64,000 bases of DNA from CAVWDI01 sp963753725 (lineage in GTDB: Bacteria; Chloroflexota; Anaerolineae; Anaerolineales; UBA4823): assembly GCA_963753725.1 (NCBI GenBank), contig CAVWDI010000006.1, positions 186,001-250,000 of the forward strand. The letters are read 5' to 3'. Under the pieces are notes generated by a model, which had not been told where the DNA came from, made no database searches, and was given only the letters and a program-made list of their open reading frames with translations. A program made the position numbers and the translations under genes. Of the stretch, positions 8,503-16,894 are shown piece after piece; the stretch's first letter is position 1; the number at the start of each line of letters is the position of its first letter.

Positions 8503-9039
8503 ATGTCTCGTACCCTAATAACCCTGGTAGAAGATAGACCCGGTGTACTCAACCGGGTGACATCATTATTCAGACGTCGAAATTTTAATATTGCATCGCT
8601 CAATGTCGGGCGCACGGAACAACCGGATGTGTCCCGCATGACGATTTTATTGGACAGCGATTTTGGGGACGCACGCCTGGCTGAAGCTAATCTGTATAAG
8701 CTGGTTAATGTTATTGATGTGCAGGATGTGACCAACCGTCCGACTGTCAAACGTGAAATTGCGTTGATTAAAGTTAAAGCCACACCTGACCAGCGCGCTG
8801 AAGTAGTGAACCTGGCCTCGATTTTCAGGGGAAACATAGTGGATGTCGCTCCTGATTCGGTCATCGTGGAGATGACAGGGACGGCGGATAAAATCGAAAG
8901 CCTGCTGGAACTCTTACGACCACTAGGTATTTTAGAAATGGTGCGTACTGGGCAGGTCGCTATGCTGCGCGGTGATGCCGCTGGCGAACGCCACACACCA
9001 GGCGCAAATGGCAATAATCATAAAAATGTAAGTATGTAG
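8503..9039 (+). CDS. ilvN: Acetolactate synthase small (regulatory) subunit
   Basis: This 178-aa protein opens with an ACT domain (TLITLVEDRPGVLNRVTSLF, residues 4-23; valine-binding type) and has a second ACT-like C-terminal half (residues about 80-160). It activates IlvB and gives valine feedback inhibition. Length and start match the IlvH/IlvN family (about 160-180 aa). It sits 4 bases after ilvB and about 30 bases before ilvC, within the operon. The C-terminus has an extra Gly/Asn-rich tail of about 15 residues. Confidence 0.95.
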   Translation: MSRTLITLVEDRPGVLNRVTSLFRRRNFNIASLNVGRTEQPDVSRMTILLDSDFGDARLAEANLYKLVNVIDVQDVTNRPTVKREIALIKVKATPDQRAEVVNLASIFRGNIVDVAPDSVIVEMTGTADKIESLLELLRPLGILEMVRTGQVAMLRGDAAGERHTPGANGNNHKNVSM

Positions 9040-9069
9040 TAAAAAAACTTAAATACACAAGGAATAATC

Positions 9070-10083
9070 ATGGCCAATATTTATTATGACAAGGATGCTA
9101 ATCCGGAACTGATCAAGGACAAAAAAGTCGCCATCATCGGTTTTGGTTCACAAGGACACGCCCATGCGCTCAATTTGCGTGACAGCGGTGTGGAGGTGCG
9201 GGTCAGCGAAAGACCGGATTGCAAATCGTGCAAGAAAGCGATCGAAATGGGCTTCACGATCATGCCGGTGGATGAAGCGACTGTCTGGGCGGATACCGTA
9301 ATGCTGCTGACCCCGGATACGACCCAACCCAAGATTTATGCTGAACAACTGGAGCCTAATTTAGAACCTGGAAAAACGTTGATGTTCGCGCACGGCTTTA
9401 ATATCCGCTACGAGACGATCAAACCACCAGCGGAGATCGACGTCAGCATGATAGCGCCCAAAGCGCCTGGACACCGAGTGCGGGAACTTTACGTGGAAGG
9501 CGAGGGTACACCCGCTTTATTGGCGGTTTACCAGGATCCATCCGGACAGGCCAAAGAAAACGCGATCGCATATGGGTGGGGGCTTGGGGTGACGCGTGCA
9601 GGGGTTGTAGAGACCACATTCAAAGAGGAAACCGAGACCGACCTGTTCGGTGAGCAGGCTGTATTATGCGGCGGGGTGACTGCCCTGCTGAAAGCTGGAT
9701 TCGAGACTCTGGTTGAAGCCGGTTACCAGCCGGAACTGGCTTATTTCGAAACCATGCATGAGCTAAAATTAATTGTGGACTTGATGTACCAGGGCGGTAT
9801 GAACTATATGCGATATTCGGTATCTGATACCGCTGAACACGGGGATTACACCGCCGGCGACCAGATTATTGGTGAAGAAACCAAGTATGTCATGTCGCAG
9901 TTGTTGTCTGATATTCAGGACGGCACCTACGCGGAAAACTGGATCGAAGAGAATAAAAAAGGAAGACCCTGGTTTAACGAGAAGCGCCGGCAGGAACAGG
10001 AGCACATGATCGAAAAAGTAGGCGCTAATCTGCGATCCATGATGCCGTTCATTGACCCCGTGACCATTAAACCCGGAGAATAA
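9070..10083 (+). CDS. ilvC: Ketol-acid reductoisomerase, class I
   Basis: IlvC isomerises and reduces acetolactate or acetohydroxybutyrate. At 337 aa it is the short class I form. The Rossmann motif GFGSQGHAHALNLRDSG is at residues 25-41. The catalytic C-terminal knotted domain shows ETDLFGEQAVLCGG (acidic metal ligands) and SDTAEHGDY. The cofactor loop after beta-2 reads VSERPDCKSCKKA, where class I NADPH enzymes usually have something like RKGSKSW; the first phosphate-binding Ser is Cys and an Asp is inserted in place of Gly. That may change NADPH/NADH preference. The start is preceded by AAGGA. Confidence 0.97.
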   Translation: MANIYYDKDANPELIKDKKVAIIGFGSQGHAHALNLRDSGVEVRVSERPDCKSCKKAIEMGFTIMPVDEATVWADTVMLLTPDTTQPKIYAEQLEPNLEPGKTLMFAHGFNIRYETIKPPAEIDVSMIAPKAPGHRVRELYVEGEGTPALLAVYQDPSGQAKENAIAYGWGLGVTRAGVVETTFKEETETDLFGEQAVLCGGVTALLKAGFETLVEAGYQPELAYFETMHELKLIVDLMYQGGMNYMRYSVSDTAEHGDYTAGDQIIGEETKYVMSQLLSDIQDGTYAENWIEENKKGRPWFNEKRRQEQEHMIEKVGANLRSMMPFIDPVTIKPGE

Positions 10084-10104
10084 TCAAAGGATAGGAAATA
10101 GATT

Positions 10105-11769
10105 ATGACCAGTGAAATCCAAAAGGACAATGACTACGTTTATATTTTCGACACAACCCTGCGCGATGGGGAGCAGTCCCCCGGCGCGACGTTAACTTCC
10201 GCCGAAAAACTGGAAATCGCACGCGGTCTGGCAAAACTGGGGGTTGATATCATCGAGGCCGGTTTTCCCATTGCCTCCCCGGATGACCTGGAGGGTGTAC
10301 GTCGCATCGCGATTGAAGTCGGCAACCCGATACCCGGAGCGGAAGAACTTTCACGTTCGGTACCGGTTATTTGCGGTCTGGCACGCGCCAACAAAGCTGA
10401 TATCGATGCAGCCTGGGAGGCGATAAAACATGCCGCCCGGCCACGCATCCACACTTTTTTAGCCACTTCACCCATTCATATGCGCTACAAGCTGCGTATG
10501 GAACCAGAGCAGGTAGTAGATAAAGTGCGCGAGATGGTTGCTTATGCCAAATCATTCTGCGATGATGTGGAATTTTCGCCAGAGGATGCCGGACGCAGTG
10601 ATCCGGAATTCCTTTACCTGGTGCTGGGTGAGGCCATTAAAGCCGGCGCGACCACGCTCAATATCCCGGATACAGTTGGTTATACCTTGCCGCAGGAATT
10701 TGGACCGCTCATCGAAGGCATCATAAAGAACACACCTGGTATCGAGGATGTTATCGTTTCGGTCCACACTCACGATGATCTGGGGTTTGCAACAGCCAAC
10801 ACGCTGGCCGGAATCCAGGCTGGCGCACGCCAGGCAGAGGTAACCGTCAATGGGATTGGGGAACGAGCCGGAAATACATCGTTGGAAGAGGTTGTGATGA
10901 CCCTTAACACCCGGCGCGCTATTTTTGGATTGGAGACAGGGATTGATACGACCCAAATCTCGCGAATAAGCCGCATGGTATCCAACTACACCGGCATTCC
11001 TGTCCAACCCAACAAAGCCATCGTGGGCGCCAATGCGTTCGCACACGAAGCCGGTATCCACCAGGACGGCATGTTGAAGCACCAGATGACCTATGAGATC
11101 ATGCGTCCTGAGACGATTGGATTGAGCCGCTCCCGCCTTGTTTTGGGGAAGCATTCGGGCAGACATGCGCTCAGAGTGCACCTGGAGGAGATGGGCTACG
11201 ATCTTTCTAAAGAGCAGCTGGACAGGGCTTTTGAAAGTTACAAGGATCTGGCAGATAAGAAAAAAGTTGTTACGGATGCTGATCTGGAGGCGTTGATTGA
11301 AGATCAGGTCTACCTGTCCCAGGAAGTCTACCACCTGGATGGTCTTCAGGTTGCCTGCGGGACGATGGGCATGCCTACCGCCACGGTCAGGCTAGTAGAC
11401 CCGGAAGGCGAAATGATCATCAAGGCAGCTGTGGGGACTGGACCGGTCCACGCTGCATACGAAGCAATCGACGCGTTGTTGGGAGTGCCCAATACGCTGG
11501 TTGAATTCAGCATCAATGCGGTCACGGAGGGTATCGATGCTCTGGGTGAAGTTACTGTGCGCCTGGAAAGCGTGGAAGGCGCGCTGCCGCGGCGTACCTC
11601 ACCCCAAAACGGCAGCCGGCATAAGCGCACATTTGGCGGATACGGCGCTGATACAGATATTATCGTCGCCAGCGCCAAAGCTTACCTGGCGGCTGTTAAC
11701 AAGATGCTTGTCGCCCTCGGTCACCAGGAGGCAGCGGAGACCGCTGTTACCAGTGAACCAATTTCATGA
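10105..11769 (+). CDS. leuA: 2-isopropylmalate synthase
   Basis: LeuA condenses 2-oxoisovalerate with acetyl-CoA, the first committed leucine step. The 554-aa protein has the HMGL-like TIM barrel from residue 11 (FDTTLRDGEQSPGATLT), the metal ligand motif SVHTHDDLG near residue 215, the GIGERAGNTSLEE loop near 250 and HQDGMLKH near 325. A LeuA dimer/allosteric domain occupies residues about 420-540, with a GGYGADTDIIVAS segment. It therefore should be leucine-feedback sensitive. It follows ilvC by about 20 bases, with AAAGGATAGG as ribosome site. Confidence 0.96.
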   Translation: MTSEIQKDNDYVYIFDTTLRDGEQSPGATLTSAEKLEIARGLAKLGVDIIEAGFPIASPDDLEGVRRIAIEVGNPIPGAEELSRSVPVICGLARANKADIDAAWEAIKHAARPRIHTFLATSPIHMRYKLRMEPEQVVDKVREMVAYAKSFCDDVEFSPEDAGRSDPEFLYLVLGEAIKAGATTLNIPDTVGYTLPQEFGPLIEGIIKNTPGIEDVIVSVHTHDDLGFATANTLAGIQAGARQAEVTVNGIGERAGNTSLEEVVMTLNTRRAIFGLETGIDTTQISRISRMVSNYTGIPVQPNKAIVGANAFAHEAGIHQDGMLKHQMTYEIMRPETIGLSRSRLVLGKHSGRHALRVHLEEMGYDLSKEQLDRAFESYKDLADKKKVVTDADLEALIEDQVYLSQEVYHLDGLQVACGTMGMPTATVRLVDPEGEMIIKAAVGTGPVHAAYEAIDALLGVPNTLVEFSINAVTEGIDALGEVTVRLESVEGALPRRTSPQNGSRHKRTFGGYGADTDIIVASAKAYLAAVNKMLVALGHQEAAETAVTSEPIS

Positions 11770-11790
11770 GGGAGATTGGAGAGTAATACT

Positions 11791-12054
11791 ATGCTAGACA
11801 CATCTAACTTTGAAAGGCGGCATTATATTGGCCAGCTTGATATGGACTTCGAACCTGGCGTATTCCCATCCAAGTGGGATTTGAGGGATATGCCGCGCCC
11901 TGCGCAAGACCTATCAAATTGGGTTCAGATAGAACCAGTTGGTACCGTTTTTCCGGCAGCCGGAAGCGTTGCGGTTGAGCAGCCAGTCAGTCAACTGGTG
12001 GATTTTTATGACCGGATTATTAAACCCGCATACTGGAACCGCTGCGTATATTAG
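11791..12054 (+). CDS. Uncharacterised 87-aa protein between leuA and leuC
   Basis: The ATG at 11791 follows GGAGAG with 7-base spacing; a TTG at 11776 in the same frame would add five residues but lies inside the ribosome site. The protein is soluble-looking, acidic at the N-terminus (QLDMDFEPGVFPSKWDL, PAQDLSNWVQ) and ends in an aromatic-rich stretch IIKPAYWNRCVY. No family was recognised. It sits in a tight operon position, 22 bases after leuA and 30 bases before leuC, which argues for a real gene cotranscribed with leucine biosynthesis. A regulatory or assembly role for LeuA or LeuCD is possible but unproven. Confidence 0.6.
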   Translation: MLDTSNFERRHYIGQLDMDFEPGVFPSKWDLRDMPRPAQDLSNWVQIEPVGTVFPAAGSVAVEQPVSQLVDFYDRIIKPAYWNRCVY

Positions 12055-12084
12055 CGTATTCCTGCAAGGACTCATTTTATAAAT

Positions 12085-13491
12085 ATGTCACAACCACGTA
12101 CACTATTCGAAAAGATCTGGGGTAAACACCTGGTCTCTCAACAGCCAGGCGCTCCGGGGATCCTATACATAGACCTGCACCTGGTTCATGAGGTCACCTC
12201 CCCTCAAGCGTTTGCAGGATTGCGGGTTAAAGGTCTGGGGGTCAGACGGCCGGAGCGGACTTTCGCCACAATGGACCATTCCACTCCCACCCTCGACCTG
12301 GAACTGCCGCTGCAGGATGAACTCGCGTTTCGCCAACTGCGCCAGCTGCAGATCAACTGCAGCGATTTTGGGATCAAGCTCTATGATATGAAGAGCGACC
12401 AACGCGGGATTGTGCATGTAATTGGTCCGGAGCAGGGTCTCACCCAGCCAGGGATGACCATCGTTTGCGGCGACAGCCACACTTCCACCCACGGCGCGTT
12501 CGGGGCGCTGGCTTTCGGCATCGGCACCAGCGAGGTAGAGCACGTATTAGCTACCCAATGTCTGCTTCAGCAGCGGCCGAAAACGATGAAGGTGGATTAT
12601 GAGGGTATCCTGCCAGCCGGGGTCACTTCGAAAGATATGATCCTGGCTTTGATCGCAAGAATAGGGACGGGAGGCGGAACGGGTTATGTATTCGAATATG
12701 CCGGGTCGGGCGTACGCTCGTTGAGTATGGACGCGCGCATGACGATATGTAATATGTCGATTGAAGCCGGCGCACGCGCGGGCATGATCGCTCCGGATGA
12801 TACAACCTACCAATACCTGGAGGGTCGTGAATTCAGTCCGAAAGGTGGGGAATGGGAGGCTGCATTAGAGGAGTGGCGGGGCTTGCCTTCTGACGAAGGC
12901 GCGCTTTACGACGAGAGTATTTCATTGGATGTATCAGACTTGCAGCCGATGATCACCTACGGGACAAATCCAGGAATGGGGATACCGATAACCGGGTTCG
13001 TTCCTGATCCATCTGAAGAACCGGATGCGGTGAAAAGGGGATCGCTGGAGAATGCGTTAACTTACATGGGTATCCAACCCGGGGTACCACTTCTGGGCCG
13101 CTCCTTGGATGTTGTATTCATCGGGAGCTGCACCAATTCGCGTATTAGCGATTTGCGTTCGGCTGCTGAAATGCTGCGAGGCAGGAAAATCGCCCAGGAT
13201 ATGCGTTTACTGGTAGTACCTGGCTCTGAGAATATTCGCCGGCAGGCGGAAGCGGAAGGACTGGACCGTGTATTCACAGAAGCGGGCGGTGAGTGGCGTT
13301 ATTCTGGCTGCAGTATGTGCATTGCGATGAACGGTGACCAGCTGCAACCGGGGCAGTATGCCGTGAGTACCAGCAACCGCAATTTTGAAGGTCGTCAGGG
13401 TAAAGGCGGCAGGACATTCCTGGCCAGCCCGCTTACCGCGGCTGCCAGCGCGATCACGGGAAAAGTAACTGATCCCCGCACAATAAATTAA
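12085..13491 (+). CDS. leuC: 3-isopropylmalate dehydratase large subunit
   Basis: LeuC with LeuD isomerises 2- to 3-isopropylmalate; in organisms with CimA it also isomerises citramalate. The 468-aa length is typical of the bacterial form. Aconitase-family features include the N-terminal LFEKIWGKH, the segment CGDSHTSTHGAFGALAFGIG near residue 131 and 4Fe-4S ligands in VFIGSCTNSRISDLR (near residue 347) and YSGCSMCIAMNGDQL (near 408). SNRNFEGRQGKGGRTFLASP near residue 430 closes the active site. The ribosome site is weak (CAAGGA about 16 bases upstream). Confidence 0.96.
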   Translation: MSQPRTLFEKIWGKHLVSQQPGAPGILYIDLHLVHEVTSPQAFAGLRVKGLGVRRPERTFATMDHSTPTLDLELPLQDELAFRQLRQLQINCSDFGIKLYDMKSDQRGIVHVIGPEQGLTQPGMTIVCGDSHTSTHGAFGALAFGIGTSEVEHVLATQCLLQQRPKTMKVDYEGILPAGVTSKDMILALIARIGTGGGTGYVFEYAGSGVRSLSMDARMTICNMSIEAGARAGMIAPDDTTYQYLEGREFSPKGGEWEAALEEWRGLPSDEGALYDESISLDVSDLQPMITYGTNPGMGIPITGFVPDPSEEPDAVKRGSLENALTYMGIQPGVPLLGRSLDVVFIGSCTNSRISDLRSAAEMLRGRKIAQDMRLLVVPGSENIRRQAEAEGLDRVFTEAGGEWRYSGCSMCIAMNGDQLQPGQYAVSTSNRNFEGRQGKGGRTFLASPLTAAASAITGKVTDPRTIN

Positions 13492-13500
13492 CAGGTTTAG

Positions 13501-14091
13501 GTGAATATGGAACCATTTCTAAAAATTACTTCCAGGGTAATTCCATTGCTCAGGAATAATATCGATACTGACCAGATTATTCCGGCTCATTACTTAAAAG
13601 TAACGGATAAAGGTGGTCTGGCGGAAGGCTGTTTCTCAAGCTGGCGATATACAGCGGAAGGTGAGCCTGACCCTGAATTTGTGTTGAATAAACCGGAATA
13701 TCAAGGAGCGCAAATTCTGTTGGCTGGGGATAACTTTGGCTGCGGTTCGTCAAGAGAACACGCGCCTTGGGCGCTGGTTGGTTGGGGTATCAGAGCTGTG
13801 ATCAGCACCTCATTCGCGGATATTTTCCGCAACAATGCGATGAAAAATGGTCTTTTACCGGTTATCCTGGAGGCGGATACCCATGCTGGATTAGTGGGAT
13901 CCCTCCAGTCTGACCCGCTGAGTGAAGTCAGCGTTGATCTGGAGGGGCAGCGGTTAATTCTGCCAGATGGAGAAGAAGTGACTTTCCCGATCAATTCATT
14001 CAACAAACTGTGCTTGCTGGAAGGGATTGATTCGTTGGATTACCTGTTAAAGCATGAAGAGCAAATCAGCGCCTTTGAAAGCAAGGCTTAG
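13501..14091 (+). CDS. leuD: 3-isopropylmalate dehydratase small subunit
   Basis: The small subunit carries the swivelling substrate-binding domain. Typical features are IDTDQIIPAHYLK near residue 20, the GCGSSREHAPWAL motif near 80 and ISTSFADIFRNNAMKNGLLP near 100. The 196-aa length fits the bacterial LeuD. The start is either GTG 13501 (AGG 5 bases upstream) or ATG 13507 two codons later. It lies 10 bases after leuC, and its 3' end is 13 bases before cimA. Confidence 0.95.
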   Translation: MNMEPFLKITSRVIPLLRNNIDTDQIIPAHYLKVTDKGGLAEGCFSSWRYTAEGEPDPEFVLNKPEYQGAQILLAGDNFGCGSSREHAPWALVGWGIRAVISTSFADIFRNNAMKNGLLPVILEADTHAGLVGSLQSDPLSEVSVDLEGQRLILPDGEEVTFPINSFNKLCLLEGIDSLDYLLKHEEQISAFESKA

Positions 14092-14104
14092 TGAAGGAAA
14101 ATTT

Positions 14105-15676
14105 ATGAGAAAAATTGAACTGTACGACACAACTTTACGGGATGGTACCCAGCGCGAGGGGATATCTCTCTCGATGTACGACAAGATTAAAATTGCACGA
14201 CGTCTGGACGAGTTCGGCGTTCAGTATATTGAAGGTGGATGGCCGGGATCCAATCCTAAAGATGCGGCATTTTTCGAAAAGGTTCAGGACTATGAATGGC
14301 ACAGCGCTAAGATTGCCGCCTTTGGATCGACATTGCGAAAAGGTAATCGCCCGGAAGATGATCCCAATCTTCAAGCGCTGATCGCAGCCGACACTTCTGT
14401 TGTAACGCTGGTCGGCAAGAGCTGGGATATGCACGTAACGCATGTGTTGGAGACCACGTTGGAGAATAATCTGATCATGATCGCGGAGAGTGTCGCATAT
14501 CTGAAATCATTGGGTAAGCATGTGATTTTTGATGGAGAACACTTCTTCGATGGTTATCGTGCTGATCCGGAATATACGATTAAAACTGTAAAGGTCGCGG
14601 CTGAGAATGGGGCCGATATGATTGTCTTGTGCGATACCAATGGGGGATTGCTGCCCTGGGAGATTGAAGAGATATTCAGGGTGGTTTCCGCCCGTGTAGA
14701 TACGCCGTTGGGTATCCATGCCCATGACGATGGGGGCTGTGGTGTCGCGAACTCCCTGGCTGGCGTTCAGGCTGGAGCGGTTCAGGTACAGGGCACAATC
14801 AATGGTTACGGTGAGCGGGTCGGTAATGCCAACCTTTGTATCATCATCCCGGATTTGCAGATCAAGATGGGTTATGAATGTGTTGAACCGGATAACCTGT
14901 CACAGCTCACAGAACTATCACGGTATGTGGCTGAAGTAGCGAACCTGCCTCATGAGAGACACCAGGCTTTTGTTGGGGAGAGCGCATTTGCCCACAAAGG
15001 TGGCATTCATGTAGCGGCCATCATGAAAGCGGAAAGTTCCTACCAGCATATCGACCCGCAGTTAGTCGGCAACCAGAGGCGCACGGTTGTTTCCGAGCTC
15101 TCAGGTAAGGGCAATGTTATCGAGAAATCTCACCACTATGGATTGGAAGTGAGCAGCGAGCAGGCGCGTGACGCGGTTGAAATGATAAAGGATCTGGAAT
15201 CTCAAGGTTTCACCTTCGAAAGCGCGGATGGATCGGTAAAAGTTATGCTGCAGCGTATGCAGCCTGATTATCAACCGCCGTTCGAATTGGTCGATTTTAT
15301 GGTTGTAGTGGAAAACCGCCAGGGACGCGGCATTTTTTCTGAAGCGACGGTTAAAGTGAAAGTCGGTGAACGCATTTATCACACTGCGGCTGAAGGGAAT
15401 GGACCGGTAAACGCGCTGGATGCTGCATTGCGTAAAGCATTGATCGATGAATACCCGCAGATCGCAGATACCAGTCTATCGGATTACAAAGTTCGCATCC
15501 TTGACAGCGACAGCGGTACCAGCGCCAGTGTGCGCGTTTTAATCGATACTAAGAATGGAAAGAAAAAACAACGCTGGAGTACGGTAGGCGCCAGCACAAA
15601 TATTATCGAGGCCAGCTGGAAAGCCTTAGAAGACAGTCTGGAATATGCGCTTTTAAACGGAAAATCTGAAAAGTGA
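14105..15676 (+). CDS. cimA: (R)-citramalate synthase (LeuA-related)
   Basis: CimA condenses pyruvate and acetyl-CoA to citramalate, giving 2-oxobutyrate without threonine deaminase, so isoleucine can be made from pyruvate. The ATG at 14105 follows GAAGGAAA. The barrel opens with ELYDTTLRDGTQREGISLS and contains GGWPGSNPKD, the metal motif GIHAHDDGGCGVANS near residue 205 and HKGGIHVAAIMK near 300. These residues distinguish the CimA branch from LeuA (FDTTLRDGEQSPG). A LeuA-type regulatory domain fills residues about 395-515. No ilvA is seen in the window, consistent with this route. The last 18 codons are duplicated just downstream. Confidence 0.93.
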   Translation: MRKIELYDTTLRDGTQREGISLSMYDKIKIARRLDEFGVQYIEGGWPGSNPKDAAFFEKVQDYEWHSAKIAAFGSTLRKGNRPEDDPNLQALIAADTSVVTLVGKSWDMHVTHVLETTLENNLIMIAESVAYLKSLGKHVIFDGEHFFDGYRADPEYTIKTVKVAAENGADMIVLCDTNGGLLPWEIEEIFRVVSARVDTPLGIHAHDDGGCGVANSLAGVQAGAVQVQGTINGYGERVGNANLCIIIPDLQIKMGYECVEPDNLSQLTELSRYVAEVANLPHERHQAFVGESAFAHKGGIHVAAIMKAESSYQHIDPQLVGNQRRTVVSELSGKGNVIEKSHHYGLEVSSEQARDAVEMIKDLESQGFTFESADGSVKVMLQRMQPDYQPPFELVDFMVVVENRQGRGIFSEATVKVKVGERIYHTAAEGNGPVNALDAALRKALIDEYPQIADTSLSDYKVRILDSDSGTSASVRVLIDTKNGKKKQRWSTVGASTNIIEASWKALEDSLEYALLNGKSEK

Positions 15677-15753
15677 GCAACAACACCGCTGGCTAGAAAG
15701 CTTTAGAAGACAGTCTGGAGTATGCGCTTTTGAACGGTGGATCTGAAAAATAG
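15615..15753 (+). repeat. Diverged tandem duplication of the 3' end of cimA
   Basis: The end of cimA (15615-15676) is repeated at 15688-15753. The second copy, read from AAAGCTTTAGAAGAC, encodes KALEDSLEYALLNGGSEK then TAG, against KALEDSLEYALLNGKSEK then TGA in the real gene. The copies differ at five synonymous codons, one amino acid (Lys to Gly) and the stop codon. That pattern is expected of two alleles diverged under coding constraint, not of a decaying copy. Confidence 0.85.
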
Positions 15754-15770
15754 GTGAATTGAAGCCAAAC

Positions 15771-16869
15771 ATGGAATTAAGTTAAATACTTTTACCGGGA
15801 GACGGAGTCGGTCCTGAGGTAGTTACAGCAGCCGTTGAGGTACTGGGGGCAGCAGGGGATCGATTTGGTTTCCAATTAAACACACGTGAATATAAAATTG
15901 GGGGCTGCGCGATTGATGAATTCGGAACAGCCTTGCCAGATGAAACCAGAGATGCCTGTCGAATATCCGATGCTGTTCTGTTAGGCGCGGTGGGCGGACC
16001 GAAATGGGATGACCCCAGCGCAGCCGTGCGCCCGGAGCAGGGGTTATTGGGATTGCGCAAAGAACTGGGTTTATTCGCCAATTTACGACCGGTACGCAGT
16101 ATGCCCAATTTGATCAGCGCCTCACCAATCCGTCCGGAGAAATTGGAAGGTGTTGACCTGATCGTAGTAAGGGAGCTGACCGGCGGCATTTACTTCGGCC
16201 AACCGCGCAAACGGATCAATTTGGATGGAGAAATCCATGCTGTTGATACCATGCTTTACAGCGAAAGCGAAATAAAACGCGTGGCTCATCTGGCATTTGG
16301 ATTGGCCAGAGAAAGGCGGAAAGTTCTGACATCCGTAGATAAAGCCAATGTGCTCGAGTGTTCACGTTTATGGCGCGAGGTGGTAGCACAAGTCGCCTTA
16401 GAATACCCCGATGTTACATATGAAAATCACCTGGTGGACGCTGCTGCAATGTACCTGATCAACCGACCGGCATCCTATGATGTAATCCTGACCGGGAATA
16501 TGTTTGGAGATATTCTTACGGATGAGGCTTCCATGCTGGCTGGCTCGATGGGATTACTGCCTTCCGCTTCACTGGGCGATGCCGCGTAATTCCTACGGAT
16601 ACCCGCTGGGTCTATACGAGCCCATCCACGGGTCAGCGCCGGATATCGCTGGAAAGAATATCGCCAACCCAGTGGGAACGATCTTATCATCCGCAATGAT
16701 GCTGCGGCTTTCATTCGGATTGGAAGCTGAGGCGCTCGCTGTGGAAAACGCTGTAGAAAGCGCTATCAACGCCGGCGCAAGGACTGTTGATATCGCCAAA
16801 GGTGGTGAAAGTGTGTTATCAACCACCGAATTTGCGCAATTTGTCATCCAGAATATTGGTGGAAAATAA
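15771..16869 (+). pseudogene. leuB: 3-isopropylmalate dehydrogenase, broken by an early stop and a frameshift
   Basis: LeuB oxidises 3-isopropylmalate (and 3-methylmalate in the citramalate route). From ATG 15771 the frame reads M-E-L-S, a TAA stop at 15783-15785, then LLPGDGVGPEVV in the same frame. A pair of compensating homopolymer errors would turn the start into MELKLILLPGDG. The body is normal: GAVGGPKWDD, RELTGGIYFGQPR, and metal-binding GDILTDEASMLAGSMG. Near 16571-16590 the frame shifts by one; SASLGD is in one frame and YGYPLGLYEPIHGSAPDIAG in the next. Net length is 366 codons plus one base, normal for LeuB. Either sequencing error or true inactivation; I favour error. Confidence 0.85.
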
Positions 16870-16894
16870 ATTTGGTGGGAGGGTAAACGATAAA

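Noticed and set aside
16787..16894. Earlier start for PheA at 16787
   Set aside because: The extension overlaps the end of leuB in another frame and lacks PheA features; the GTG at 16895 has GGGAGGG upstream.
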